A stretch of DNA of 64,000 nucleotides. Origin: Leucobacter komagatae. Lineage in GTDB: Bacteria > Actinomycetota > Actinomycetes > Actinomycetales > Microbacteriaceae. Below the pieces are notes generated by a model. That model had not been told where the DNA came from. It searched no databases and saw nothing but the letters and a program-made list of their open reading frames with translations. Numbering within the stretch: position 1 is the stretch's first letter; the number at the start of each line of letters is the position of its first letter. The DNA lies in assembly GCF_000834055.1 (NCBI RefSeq), contig NZ_JXSQ01000004.1, forward strand, positions 62,001 to 126,000, in the 5' to 3' direction. Both the position numbers and the translations under genes were made by a program. Shown piece after piece: positions 16,889 through 24,979 of the stretch.

Positions 16889-18193
16889 CTACCCCGTGAT
16901 GTGTTCGCGCACGAGCGGGCCTGGCGCGTGAGCTCCGGGAGCAGCATCAGCATCAATTTCCCACGCCCCGTCGAGCGTCTCGAGCGCGCGCGGGAAGCGG
17001 GCTGCGTCCTCCGCCGAGAGCGTGAACAGCGGCTGCCCGGCAGTGACGGTGTCGCCTGGCTTCGCGTGGAGGTCGATCCCCGCGGAGTGGATCACCGGAT
17101 CCTCCGCACGCGCGCGACCCGCCCCGAGGCGCCAAGCGGCGATGCCGAAGGGCAACCCCTCCAGCTTCGACATCACGCCGGACGTTGGCGCTGTGACGAC
17201 GTGCGTCTCGCGGGCGACGGGGAGCTGCCCGTCGGGGTCGCCGCCCTGCGCCGCGATCATCGCGCGCCACGAGTCCATCGCGCGGCCGTCGTCCAACGCG
17301 GCGGCAACGTCGGCGTCTGGCTGGCCTGCGAGGGCGAGCATTTCGCGTGCGAGCGCGAGGGTGAGCTCGCGCACGTCGGCTGGGCCCCCACCAGCGAGGA
17401 CCTCGACTGACTCGCGCACCTCGTTCGCGTTACCAATGGTGAACCCGAGCGGCACGTTCATGTCGGTGAGCAGCGCGGACGTGCGGACGCCGGAGTCGGT
17501 GCCGAGCGCGACCATCGTCTCAGCGAGCTCGCGGGCCATCGCGTAGTCCTGCATGAATGCGCCAGAGCCGAACTTCACGTCGAGCACGAGCGCGTCGGTG
17601 CCCTCGGCGATCTTCTTCGACATGATGCTCGATGCGATGAGCGGAATCGAGTCGACCGTGCCCGTGACATCGCGCAGCGCGTACAGCTTCTTGTCGGCGG
17701 GCGCGAGGCCGGAGCCCGCGGCGCAAATCACCGCACCAGCCTCGCCGTCGAGCTGCGCGAACATTTCCTCGTTGGACAGCGCTGCGCGCCACCCAGGGAT
17801 CGCCTCGAGCTTGTCGAGGGTGCCCCCGGTGTGGCCGAGCCCGCGGCCGGAGAGCTGCGGCACGGCAACACCGAACGCGGCGACGAGCGGCGCGAGCGGC
17901 AGCGTAATCTTGTCCCCGACGCCGCCGGTTGAGTGCTTGTCGACGGTCGGTTTCGAAAGCCCGGCGAAGCTCATCCGCTCGCCCGAGTTGATCATCGCGT
18001 CGGTCAGAACGCGAATCTCATCGCGCACCATGCCTCGCTGGAAGATCGCCATCGCGAACGATGCCATCTGCGCGTCGGAGACGTAGCCGCGTGTGTACGC
18101 GTCAATCATCCACCTGAGCGCGGGTTCGGGAACCGCTCCCCCGTCACGCTTCGCGCGAATCACATCAACGGCGTCAAACGGCTCGACACTCAT
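16889..18193 (-). CDS. deoA: Thymidine phosphorylase
   Basis: 434-residue cytosolic enzyme that cleaves thymidine (and deoxyuridine) with phosphate to give the base and deoxyribose 1-phosphate. Family signatures are KHSTGGVGDKITLPLAPL near residue 85, SGRGLGHTGGTLDKLEAIPG near 115, and LDVKFGSGAFM around 203. The C-terminal domain, with GIDLHAKPGDTV, is the pyrimidine nucleoside phosphorylase type. AAGGGA precedes ATG 18193 by 7 bases. It is the last gene of the nucleoside uptake/salvage run (BMP lipoprotein to cdd); the next step enzyme, DeoC, is encoded 17 kb away at 35391. A hairpin separates it from cdd. Confidence 0.93.
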   Translation of the reverse strand: MSVEPFDAVDVIRAKRDGGAVPEPALRWMIDAYTRGYVSDAQMASFAMAIFQRGMVRDEIRVLTDAMINSGERMSFAGLSKPTVDKHSTGGVGDKITLPLAPLVAAFGVAVPQLSGRGLGHTGGTLDKLEAIPGWRAALSNEEMFAQLDGEAGAVICAAGSGLAPADKKLYALRDVTGTVDSIPLIASSIMSKKIAEGTDALVLDVKFGSGAFMQDYAMARELAETMVALGTDSGVRTSALLTDMNVPLGFTIGNANEVRESVEVLAGGGPADVRELTLALAREMLALAGQPDADVAAALDDGRAMDSWRAMIAAQGGDPDGQLPVARETHVVTAPTSGVMSKLEGLPFGIAAWRLGAGRARAEDPVIHSAGIDLHAKPGDTVTAGQPLFTLSAEDAARFPRALETLDGAWEIDADAAPGAHAPGPLVREHITG

Positions 18194-18222
18194 TCTGGGT
18201 CCCTTCGATGGTGGTGGATCTA

Positions 18223-18256
18223 CGCCTGTGCCGCGAGCGTACTCGCGGCACAGGCG
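18223..18256 (-). other. Perfect hairpin between cdd and deoA
   Basis: CGCCTGTGCCGCGAG and its exact complement (15-base arms) around CGTA, in the 76-base gap between cdd and deoA. No T-run follows on the minus strand, so it may be an mRNA-processing or partial-termination element that lowers deoA expression rather than a full terminator. Confidence 0.6.
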
Positions 18257-18269
18257 CTACACAACAACG

Positions 18270-18671
18270 CTACTCCGCGACGCGTGCGAGGTCCCTGGGG
18301 CCAAAGGCGTCGGGGAGCACCTCGTCGATGGTTCGAATACCGGAGACCGTCTCGAGGAGCATGCCCTCGGCTGAGTGTTCGTACAGCAGCTGACGGCACC
18401 TGCCGCACGGCATGATCGTTTCTTCGTTGCCGTTGACGCAAACAAACGCGACAAGCTTGCCGCCGCCACCCATGTGCAGGTCACCGACGAGCGCGCACTC
18501 CGCGCACAGCGTCAACCCGTACGAGGCGTTCTCAACGTTGCACCCGGAGACGATGCGCCCGGAGTCGGTGAGGGCGGCAGCCCCCACCGGATACTTCGAG
18601 TAGGGCACGTACGCGTGCGTAAGCGCGGCGATGGCCTGCTCGCGCAGCGCCGCCCAATCAATATCGGTCAT
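18270..18671 (-). CDS. cdd: Cytidine deaminase
   Basis: 133-residue zinc enzyme that deaminates cytidine and deoxycytidine to uridine forms. The zinc site is visible: CAE (Cys ligand plus catalytic Glu, in YGLTLCAECALVGD) and PCGRC, the two further Cys ligands. SGCNVENASYG supplies the ribose-binding Asn-Glu pair. Length matches the homotetrameric bacterial form. ATG 18671 starts 4 bases after the permease stop at 18676, so the gene is cotranscribed with the transporter genes and feeds their products into deoA/uridine salvage. Confidence 0.93.
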   Translation of the reverse strand: MTDIDWAALREQAIAALTHAYVPYSKYPVGAAALTDSGRIVSGCNVENASYGLTLCAECALVGDLHMGGGGKLVAFVCVNGNEETIMPCGRCRQLLYEHSAEGMLLETVSGIRTIDEVLPDAFGPRDLARVAE

Positions 18672-18675
18672 TGCG

Positions 18676-19965
18676 CTATCCCTTGATGTAGGGCTTGCCG
18701 CTTGCGGCTGGCGCACGCGACTTGCCTGAGAACCCGACGACGGCGAGGATGGTCACGACGTAGGGCAGCATCGACATGAACTCCGACGGGATCGGTGACC
18801 CGAGGTTGTTCAGCAGCGTCTCGAGATTCTTCGTGAAGCCGAAGAGAAGCGCCGCGAGCGTCGCCTTCCACGGATCCCAGCCACCGAAGATGACCGCCGC
18901 GAGGGCGATGAAGCCGAGGCCTCCAGCCATCTCCTTGTCGAACGCTCCGACGGAGCCGAGTGTGAAGTAGGCGCCGCCGATACCGGCGATCGCGCCGGCG
19001 AGCAGCAGGTTCCAGAAGCGGGTCGGGTTGACCTTGATGCCGACGGTGTCGGCTGCTTGCGGGTGTTCGCCGACAGCGCGGAGGCGAAGGCCCCAGCGGC
19101 TCCGGTAGAGCGCCCACGTGACGAGCGGCACGATGATGTAGGCGAGGTAGACGATAAGAGTCTGGTTGAAGAACACCGGCCCGAGAACGGGGATCTCGCT
19201 GAGCCCTGGAATCGCCCAGCGCGGGAAGCGCGGCGGGGAGTTCAGGGTCGCGGCGTTCGGCTGCATGAGCGCGCCGTGAAGGAAGCTCGTGAGGCCAGTG
19301 ATGAGCACGTTGAGCACGACACCGACGATGACCTGTGTCACCACGTACGTGATCGAGAAGACCGCGAGAATCGCTGCGACCAGCGCACCCGCGATGAGCG
19401 CCCCGAGCAGACCGGCAACATAGGAGCCGGTGATCGAGGCAACAAGTGCGCTCGTGAACGCAGCGAACAGGAACTGCGCCTCGATCGCCACATTCACAAC
19501 GCCAGCGCGCTCACCGATGACGCCGCCGAGGGCACCAAAGATCAGTGGCACCGACAGCGACAGCGCGCCGAAAAGCAGCCCGGTGACGGGCACGATGCCG
19601 CCGGCAGCGGACCAGGTGAGGAAGAGGAAGATCCCGACGACCGCGAATACGACGGTGAACCAGAGCGGGATCTTCTTGTACTGGCGCGCGAACACGAAGG
19701 TCAGCACAGCCATAGCCGCGAGGATCAGCGCGCAGGCAATAACGGTGCTGGAGGTCGGCAGCGCGACGTCTGCGAGCTCAAGCGACTGCGTTCGGTCGCT
19801 GAGCCGGTACGTGCTCTCCCCCGAGCGTGCGCCAGGAAACGCGAGCACGAGCCCGATGAGCGCGACGACCGCAAAGGCAATCGGAGCCTTCATGCTGCGT
19901 GTCCGTACGACGCCGGACCCGTCGACGACGACCTGAGTACCGGTGAGTTCATGAACCGCGCTCAT
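18676..19965 (-). CDS. Nucleoside ABC transporter permease, second subunit (NupQ/YufQ type)
   Basis: 429-residue inner-membrane permease of the BPD_transp_2 family with about nine hydrophobic segments. The family loop appears as SRWGLRLRAVGEHPQAADTVGIKVN, split here as GLRLRAVGEHPQAADTVGI. An N-terminal extension precedes the core, and it carries one extra hydrophobic segment. The ATG start overlaps the stop of the preceding permease gene by 4 bases. With the neighbouring permease, ATPase and BMP lipoprotein it forms a purine/pyrimidine nucleoside importer of the B. subtilis NupNOPQ kind. Confidence 0.9.
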   Translation of the reverse strand: MSAVHELTGTQVVVDGSGVVRTRSMKAPIAFAVVALIGLVLAFPGARSGESTYRLSDRTQSLELADVALPTSSTVIACALILAAMAVLTFVFARQYKKIPLWFTVVFAVVGIFLFLTWSAAGGIVPVTGLLFGALSLSVPLIFGALGGVIGERAGVVNVAIEAQFLFAAFTSALVASITGSYVAGLLGALIAGALVAAILAVFSITYVVTQVIVGVVLNVLITGLTSFLHGALMQPNAATLNSPPRFPRWAIPGLSEIPVLGPVFFNQTLIVYLAYIIVPLVTWALYRSRWGLRLRAVGEHPQAADTVGIKVNPTRFWNLLLAGAIAGIGGAYFTLGSVGAFDKEMAGGLGFIALAAVIFGGWDPWKATLAALLFGFTKNLETLLNNLGSPIPSEFMSMLPYVVTILAVVGFSGKSRAPAASGKPYIKG

Positions 19966-21218
19966 GCCGATGCCCCCTTCTGCTGGAGTGCGCGCACTCG
20001 GTCAAAACGCTTCAAGCCAAAGACTGTGCGCACGAGTGGTGGTGCCGCGATGAAGAGCACGATGAGCGCCTGCACGACGAGCACGATGTCGACCGGGATA
20101 CCCTCGTTGATCTGCATCGTGAAGCTGCCGGCCTTGAGCGCGCCGAAGAGGAGCCCTGCTGCGACGACGCCCCAGGCGCGTGAGCGCCCGAGCAGCGCGA
20201 CGGTGATGGCGTCGAACCCGATCCCAGCGTCGATGTGGCTACCGAAGCCGGTCGTGATCGTTCCCGCGACCTGGTTCGCGCCAGCGAGGCCGGCGAGGCC
20301 ACCCGCGATGGCCATCGCGTAGAAAATAATCCGTTCGACTTTGATGCCGGACGCGCGAGCCGCATGCGGGTTTTCCCCGACGGCGCGCATGCGGAACCCA
20401 AGCGAGGAACGCTCCATGAGCCACCACACAAACAGCGCGGCAAGCAGCGCGGCGATGAACCCCCAGTGCGTGGTGAGTGGCGCTCCGAACAGCAGTGGGA
20501 ACTTTGCGCTCTCCGGTGTCACCGGAGAAATCGGCTGGTTGCCTCCCGGCCGCATGAGGAGGCCGGGCGTCGAAAGCAGCCACGCGACGAAGTAGAACGC
20601 AACGAAGTTCAGCATGATCGTGAGGATCACTTCGTGTGCGCCCGTGCGTGCCTTGAGGAAGCCAACGATGCCACCCCAAATGGCGCCGCCGGCGATACCA
20701 GCGATGACCACGAGCGGAAGGTGCAGCAGCAACGGCAGGTCGAGGCCGAACATCACGAAGCCCGCAGCTGCAGAGCCCATCAGCATCTGGCCGCGCCCAC
20801 CAATGTTGAACAGCCCGACGCGGAACGCGAGCCCAACGCCGAGGCCGGCCATGATGAGCGGTGTTGCGAAGTTCAGGGTGTCTGAGAGCGGTTTGATCGC
20901 TCGCAGGAACGTTGGTGCTTCATAGTTGAAGATCGAGCCACGGAAGAGCGCGGCGTAGCCGCCAGCTACGGCGTCCCACACTGCGGCGAAGGTGTCTCCA
21001 GGGCGCTGGAAGAAATACCCGAGCGCGTCAACAACTTCGGGGGCGGTGAACGCAATGAGCAGGCCACCGATGAGCATCGACAGCACAATCGCGAGCACCG
21101 TGGTGGTCACCGAGCTCGACAGGAGCTCAGAGATGAGCCGGTTCTGGTGCGGCTGCTCGGTGGACTTGCGTTCGTTTCCCGCGGGCGTACCGGGTGTCTC
21201 TAGGGTCGGTGCGCTCAC
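19962..21218 (-). CDS. Nucleoside ABC transporter permease, first subunit (NupP/YufP type)
   Basis: 418-residue permease with multiple membrane segments starting about residue 35 and the BPD_transp_2 signature loop SLGFRMRAVGENPHAARASG. The GTG start overlaps the stop of the ATPase gene by 4 bases (GTGA) and its own stop overlaps the next permease start by 4, showing tight translational coupling. The N-terminal 30 residues are polar and probably cytosolic. The context (BMP-family receptor, two-domain ATPase, cdd, deoA) points to nucleosides as substrates. Confidence 0.9.
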   Translation of the reverse strand: MSAPTLETPGTPAGNERKSTEQPHQNRLISELLSSSVTTTVLAIVLSMLIGGLLIAFTAPEVVDALGYFFQRPGDTFAAVWDAVAGGYAALFRGSIFNYEAPTFLRAIKPLSDTLNFATPLIMAGLGVGLAFRVGLFNIGGRGQMLMGSAAAGFVMFGLDLPLLLHLPLVVIAGIAGGAIWGGIVGFLKARTGAHEVILTIMLNFVAFYFVAWLLSTPGLLMRPGGNQPISPVTPESAKFPLLFGAPLTTHWGFIAALLAALFVWWLMERSSLGFRMRAVGENPHAARASGIKVERIIFYAMAIAGGLAGLAGANQVAGTITTGFGSHIDAGIGFDAITVALLGRSRAWGVVAAGLLFGALKAGSFTMQINEGIPVDIVLVVQALIVLFIAAPPLVRTVFGLKRFDRVRALQQKGASA

Positions 21219-22729
21219 GCCGCAACTCCTTCTGGGGTTTCGCCGGCCATCATGAGGCCGAGGGTTTCGCGCGATGCGTTTCCGGGGACGATGCCGATGA
21301 TCGCGCCCTTGTACATCACCGCGATGCGGTCGGCGAGCGCCGACACTTCGTCAAGTTCCGTAGAGACGAGCACGACCGGAACTCCGGCGTCACGCGCCTC
21401 AACGATGCGCGTGTGAATGAACTCGATCGACCCGACGTCGACACCGCGCGTCGGCTGCGATGCAACGAGAAGATTCAGGCTGCGGCTGAGCTCGCGCGCG
21501 ATGACGACTTTCTGCTGGTTGCCACCAGAGAGACTGCCTGCTGGGGCGCTTGCGCCCTGAGTGCGAATGTCGTACTCCGTGATCTTTGCCTCAGCGAAGT
21601 CGTTGAGTGCACCGCGCCGGATAGTTCCCGCGCGCACAAACTCGGCGTCGCTCGTCCGGTTCAGCATCAGGTTCTCGGCGACCGAGAATGATCCGACAAG
21701 ACCGTCCTCGATGCGATCCTCAGGTACGAAACCCACTCCCGCATCGATAATCTGCTTGACCTGCTTGCCAATGAGCGTCTCGCCGTTGAGCGAGATTTCT
21801 CCCGTGGTGACCGTTTGCAGACCAACGAGCGATTCCGCGAGCTCGGTTTGGCCGTTTCCCTGCACGCCGGCGATCGCAAGGATCTCCCCCGGGCGCACTT
21901 CGAGGCTCACACGATCCACAACGATGTGGCCCGTGCTGTCTGCGATGGTGAGATCACTAATCTTCAGGCCGCCGTCGCCGAGCTTCGGGGCTTCCTTCTG
22001 CACCGTCAGCTCGACAGCGCGGCCAACCATGAGCGAGGCAAGTTCGTTGGTTGAGGACTCAGGCGAGGCCTCGGCGACGACCTTGCCAAGGCGGATCACG
22101 GTGATCCGGTCTGCAACCTCACGAACTTCACGCAGCTTGTGCGTGATGAACACGATCGCCGTGCCTTCATCGCGCAACTGGCGCATAATCTGCATGAGCT
22201 CGTCAGTCTCTTGCGGAGTGAGCACTGCTGTGGGCTCGTCAAACACGAGTACCTTCGCATCGCGCGACAGCGCCTTAATGATCTCGACACGCTGCTGCAC
22301 TCCGACCGGCAGGTCTTCGACGACCGCGTCGGGATCTACCTCGAACCCAAACCGGTCAGCGACTTCCTGCACGTGGGCGCGGGCGCTGGCAAGGTCGAGT
22401 GCACCACCAAACTTGGTGTTTTCGTGACCGAGCATCACGTTCTCCGCCACGGTGAACACCGGGACGAGCATGAAGTGCTGGTGCACCATACCGATGCCTG
22501 CGGCCATCGCGTCGCCGGGCCCGCGGAAGTGTCTCGCCTCGCCGTCGACGACGATCTCGCCCTCGTCCGGCTGGTAGAGACCGTAGAGAACGTTCATCAG
22601 GGTGGATTTTCCGGCACCATTCTCGCCCAACAGGGCGTGAATTTCTCCGGGTCGCACCTCAAGGGAGATGCGGTCGTTCGCGGTAAATGATCCGAAGCGT
22701 TTCGTGATCCCGCGCAGTTCGAGCGTCAT
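21215..22729 (-). CDS. Nucleoside ABC transporter ATPase (two ATP-binding domains)
   Basis: 504 residues with two ABC domains. The first has Walker A GENGAGKSTLMN, Walker B VLVFDEPTAVLTP and a non-classical signature (LPVGVQQRVEI). The second has an altered P-loop (AGVQGNGQTELAES) but a normal signature LSGGNQQKVVIAREL. This is the usual pattern for the RbsA/NupO class of carbohydrate/nucleoside importers. It is cytosolic and pairs with the two permeases encoded next. The gene begins 116 bases after the BMP gene, with a terminator-like hairpin between, so it is probably expressed at a lower level than the binding protein. Confidence 0.92.
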   Translation of the reverse strand: MTLELRGITKRFGSFTANDRISLEVRPGEIHALLGENGAGKSTLMNVLYGLYQPDEGEIVVDGEARHFRGPGDAMAAGIGMVHQHFMLVPVFTVAENVMLGHENTKFGGALDLASARAHVQEVADRFGFEVDPDAVVEDLPVGVQQRVEIIKALSRDAKVLVFDEPTAVLTPQETDELMQIMRQLRDEGTAIVFITHKLREVREVADRITVIRLGKVVAEASPESSTNELASLMVGRAVELTVQKEAPKLGDGGLKISDLTIADSTGHIVVDRVSLEVRPGEILAIAGVQGNGQTELAESLVGLQTVTTGEISLNGETLIGKQVKQIIDAGVGFVPEDRIEDGLVGSFSVAENLMLNRTSDAEFVRAGTIRRGALNDFAEAKITEYDIRTQGASAPAGSLSGGNQQKVVIARELSRSLNLLVASQPTRGVDVGSIEFIHTRIVEARDAGVPVVLVSTELDEVSALADRIAVMYKGAIIGIVPGNASRETLGLMMAGETPEGVAA

Positions 22730-22786
22730 GCCGTAAATCTATCCAAGTTCAAGTGGTGTCGGTAGTGGGTGCCACATGGGCCGCGC

Positions 22787-22837
22787 ATAAAAATAGCACG
22801 GGCCGTGACTCGGGAGCGCCGAGTCACCGGCCCGTGC
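22787..22837 (-). terminator. Hairpin plus T-run between the BMP lipoprotein gene and the transporter genes
   Basis: On the minus strand the stem GCACGGGCC...GGCCCGTGC extends to about 18 pairs with one bulge and is followed by TATTTTTAT. It lies 9 bases after the BMP stop. It is a good Rho-independent terminator, probably leaky, giving excess binding protein over membrane subunits. Confidence 0.85.
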
Positions 22838-22845
22838 CTAGTGCC

Positions 22846-23946
22846 TTACGGTGAGGAAGGCGACTCTGCGTCGATCGATCCGTCGATGATGCCAGCCTTG
22901 ATCTCGTCAAGCTTCGTCGAGAGGTCAGCGGGAACCTTGTCCTCGAAGGAGTTGAACGAGGAGAGGCTCACGCCACCGTTCTCGAGCACACCAACGAAGG
23001 GCTTGGGGCTGAACTTGCCCTGCGCTGCTTCCATCGCAGCGTCGTACACAGCAACGTCCATGCTCTTCATGATGGAGGTGAGAAGGATGTCCTGGACCTT
23101 CGGGTCAGTCTCGAAGACGTTCGCGTCAACACCGATGAGCTTTGCGGAGTCTCCCGAGTCACGGATTGCCTCAGCAGCCGACTGGTAGATCGGCCCGCCA
23201 ACGGGAAGCAGCACGTCAGCGCCCTGATCGAGCAGGCCCTGCGCCATCTGCTTCGCGGTGTCGTTCGCAGCGAACTCGCCGGTGAACTGGCCGTCCTGCT
23301 TATCGAAGTCCCAGCCAAGGACCTTAACGTCCTTGCCGTTCTCCGAGTTGAAGTAGTCGACACCACGCTGGAAGCCGTCCATGAAGATGGTGACGGGCGG
23401 GATCTTGCCGCCGCCGAAGGTGCCGACAGTGCCGGACTCTGAAACCGCCGCGGCAGCGTAGCCGCCGAGGAACGCAGCCTGCGCCGTGTCGAACACGAGC
23501 GGCTTGATGTTCGGTGCGTCGGTCTCGCCGTCGAAGTCGTTGTCTGCCCAGTCATCGATGATGGCAAATTCGATGTCCGGGTTCGCCAGCGCAGCGTTCA
23601 CGGTCGGCTCGGAGAGCATGAAGCCCACCGAGACGATGAAGGTACAGCCCGAGTCGACAAGACCGTTGAGGTTCGCAGCGTAGTCGCTCGCGCTCTTGGA
23701 CTCGGTCTCGTTGAGCTTCACGTCGAGCTCTTCGGCAGCCTTAGTCAGGCCTTCGTAGCCGAGCTGGTTGAACGACTTGTCGTCGAAGCCGCCCTCGTCC
23801 GACACCATGCAGGGCTTAAAACCTGCAACGGCTTCAGCGCCGCCTTCGTTGCCAGCTTCAGGCGCCTGCCCACACGCAGCAAGGCCGAACACGAGGCCTG
23901 CTGCGGCGGTGACGCCGAGCATCTTCTTCGTAGTTGAGATGGTCAA
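22846..23946 (-). CDS. BMP-family nucleoside-binding lipoprotein
   Basis: 366-residue extracellular receptor of the BMP/PnrA/Med family. The signal peptide ends in a lipobox (GLAACG, Cys26 lipidated). Mature-domain landmarks are CMVSDEGGFDDKSFNQLGYE, the family's N-terminal ligand motif, then VGFMLSEPTVNAALANPD and GVDYFNSENGKDVKVLGWDF. The start is TTG 23946, supported by GGGGG 7 bases upstream. The TTG overlaps the stop of a small open frame at 23943. It feeds the ABC nucleoside importer encoded downstream past a leaky terminator. Confidence 0.92.
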   Translation of the reverse strand: MTISTTKKMLGVTAAAGLVFGLAACGQAPEAGNEGGAEAVAGFKPCMVSDEGGFDDKSFNQLGYEGLTKAAEELDVKLNETESKSASDYAANLNGLVDSGCTFIVSVGFMLSEPTVNAALANPDIEFAIIDDWADNDFDGETDAPNIKPLVFDTAQAAFLGGYAAAAVSESGTVGTFGGGKIPPVTIFMDGFQRGVDYFNSENGKDVKVLGWDFDKQDGQFTGEFAANDTAKQMAQGLLDQGADVLLPVGGPIYQSAAEAIRDSGDSAKLIGVDANVFETDPKVQDILLTSIMKSMDVAVYDAAMEAAQGKFSPKPFVGVLENGGVSLSSFNSFEDKVPADLSTKLDEIKAGIIDGSIDAESPSSP

Positions 23947-24206
23947 TGTATAACCCCCGTGGATGAGTGCCCGCGCCAGCCGCGGGCGATTATTAACTCA
24001 TAGTGTATTCCTACAGCACGCCGACCCGTGACGAGCCCCAAACGCTCAAACAGATGCGTTTTCGATATGAAATTGGAGTTTAGCGACGCAAAGGCTCTCT
24101 GCTCGCTTGCCAGGTCGCACGAAACCGCAACGCTTGCCTGTGCTGCCTGAGCCTCAGCGAGCCGATCAGAGTGCAACGGGAGGCGGCTACTCCCCGGGGC
24201 ACTCAC
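23943..24206 (-). CDS. Small open frame coupled to the putative immunity gene (uncertain)
   Basis: An 87-codon frame that starts with GTG overlapping the stop of the membrane protein gene by 4 bases (GTGA) and ends with TGA overlapping the TTG start of the BMP gene. Its first 41 codons align without gaps to the start of a similar 42-codon frame at 27019-27147, sharing DRLAE and VAVS. The second half (RAVGIHYELIIARGWRG) does not look like typical protein and must hold promoter signals for the BMP gene. It may be a real coupled leader-size gene in its first half or simply a duplicated 3' region. Confidence 0.25.
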   Translation of the reverse strand: MSAPGSSRLPLHSDRLAEAQAAQASVAVSCDLASEQRAFASLNSNFISKTHLFERLGLVTGRRAVGIHYELIIARGWRGHSSTGVIH

Positions 24207-24348
24207 GCCGGCGGTGCGTCCAGCTCAACAACACGCTCAAGGGCGGCGAGCGGATCCGCGAGCAGGTGACGATCTTCCGGGTGCGTGCGATAGTACTCGA
24301 TCACCTCGGCCACGATCACCGGGTCAGACCCGAAATAGATCGGGTACA
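24200..24348. repeat. 149-bp tail repeat, copy 1 (3' end of membrane protein gene)
   Basis: Identical to 27141-27289 at 148 of 149 positions in direct orientation, 2941 bp apart. It covers the last about 48 codons of the membrane protein gene at 24203 and its stop. Upstream of it the two genes share only scattered residues, so the boundary is sharp, as expected from recombination or gene conversion. Confidence 0.95.
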
Positions 24349-24979
24349 GCACGAAATTCGCTCCGCTCTCAAGTTCAAGCGACAACACGCTGTTTCTCCG
24401 GCGGTTCAGCAGAACTGGCGAAAGTAAATCGTCCCATTTAAGTTGCACCGCAGAAAGGCCGGTTCGGGAGCGGACCCCCTGCACCTCCACGACGAGACCT
24501 GCAGCAGGCACACCGCGGTGGAGCACAAAGCCGAGCAATCCCAGCCCGACAAGCACAAATCCAACTGGGTTCCCCAGAACTCCGCCGGATGCAGACGTAA
24601 TTTGTCGTGCCCCCGGCAGGAGCCAGGCAATCACGAAAACTAAGGCCCCCGCAGTTATCGCCGATCCCGCGAGAATCCCCCAAAACCCTGCGAATCTGTG
24701 TGACGCAAATGCCAGCGGACCTCTACGCTGAATACGTACTCTCCCATCGATCACCTCCGCCACAATTTGCAGGATCCACACCGTCATCGCGAATACGCCG
24801 ACCGCAAGCATCCCAAATGCGATGCGCGCTTCAGGTTGAGATGACACCCACACTGGTATAAGCATCAGCACTGCCAGGCATACGCCGAAAATCAGCGTGG
24901 CCCACCAGCTTTTCCGGCGTGAGGGAAACTGCGTCTGCTCACCGAGTAGTGGCACTCTGGGTTTCGCATTAACGTACAA
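24203..24979 (-). CDS. Polytopic membrane protein with PH-like C-terminal part; putative immunity protein
   Basis: 258 residues: two pairs of hydrophobic segments (about 25-50, 53-75, 95-120, 135-155) and a C-terminal soluble part of about 100 residues (VEVQGVRSRTGLSAVQLKWD, then a beta-rich stretch and the helix DPVIVAEVIEYYRTHPEDRH) that resembles bacterial PH-domain proteins. The TTG start at 24979 has AGGGGAG 4 bases upstream, inside the end of the preceding gene, and overlaps it by 11 bases. Position directly after a putative membrane-active toxin, plus the presence of a second divergent copy at 27144, suggests immunity. That role is inferred, not shown; the family itself has no known function to me. 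Confidence 0.75.
   Translation of the reverse strand: MYVNAKPRVPLLGEQTQFPSRRKSWWATLIFGVCLAVLMLIPVWVSSQPEARIAFGMLAVGVFAMTVWILQIVAEVIDGRVRIQRRGPLAFASHRFAGFWGILAGSAITAGALVFVIAWLLPGARQITSASGGVLGNPVGFVLVGLGLLGFVLHRGVPAAGLVVEVQGVRSRTGLSAVQLKWDDLLSPVLLNRRRNSVLSLELESGANFVLYPIYFGSDPVIVAEVIEYYRTHPEDRHLLADPLAALERVVELDAPPA

Noticed and set aside
16889-23946. Nucleoside ABC genes as part of the toxin locus
   Set aside because: Their high G+C, tight operon structure and link to cdd and deoA make an ordinary core salvage operon.
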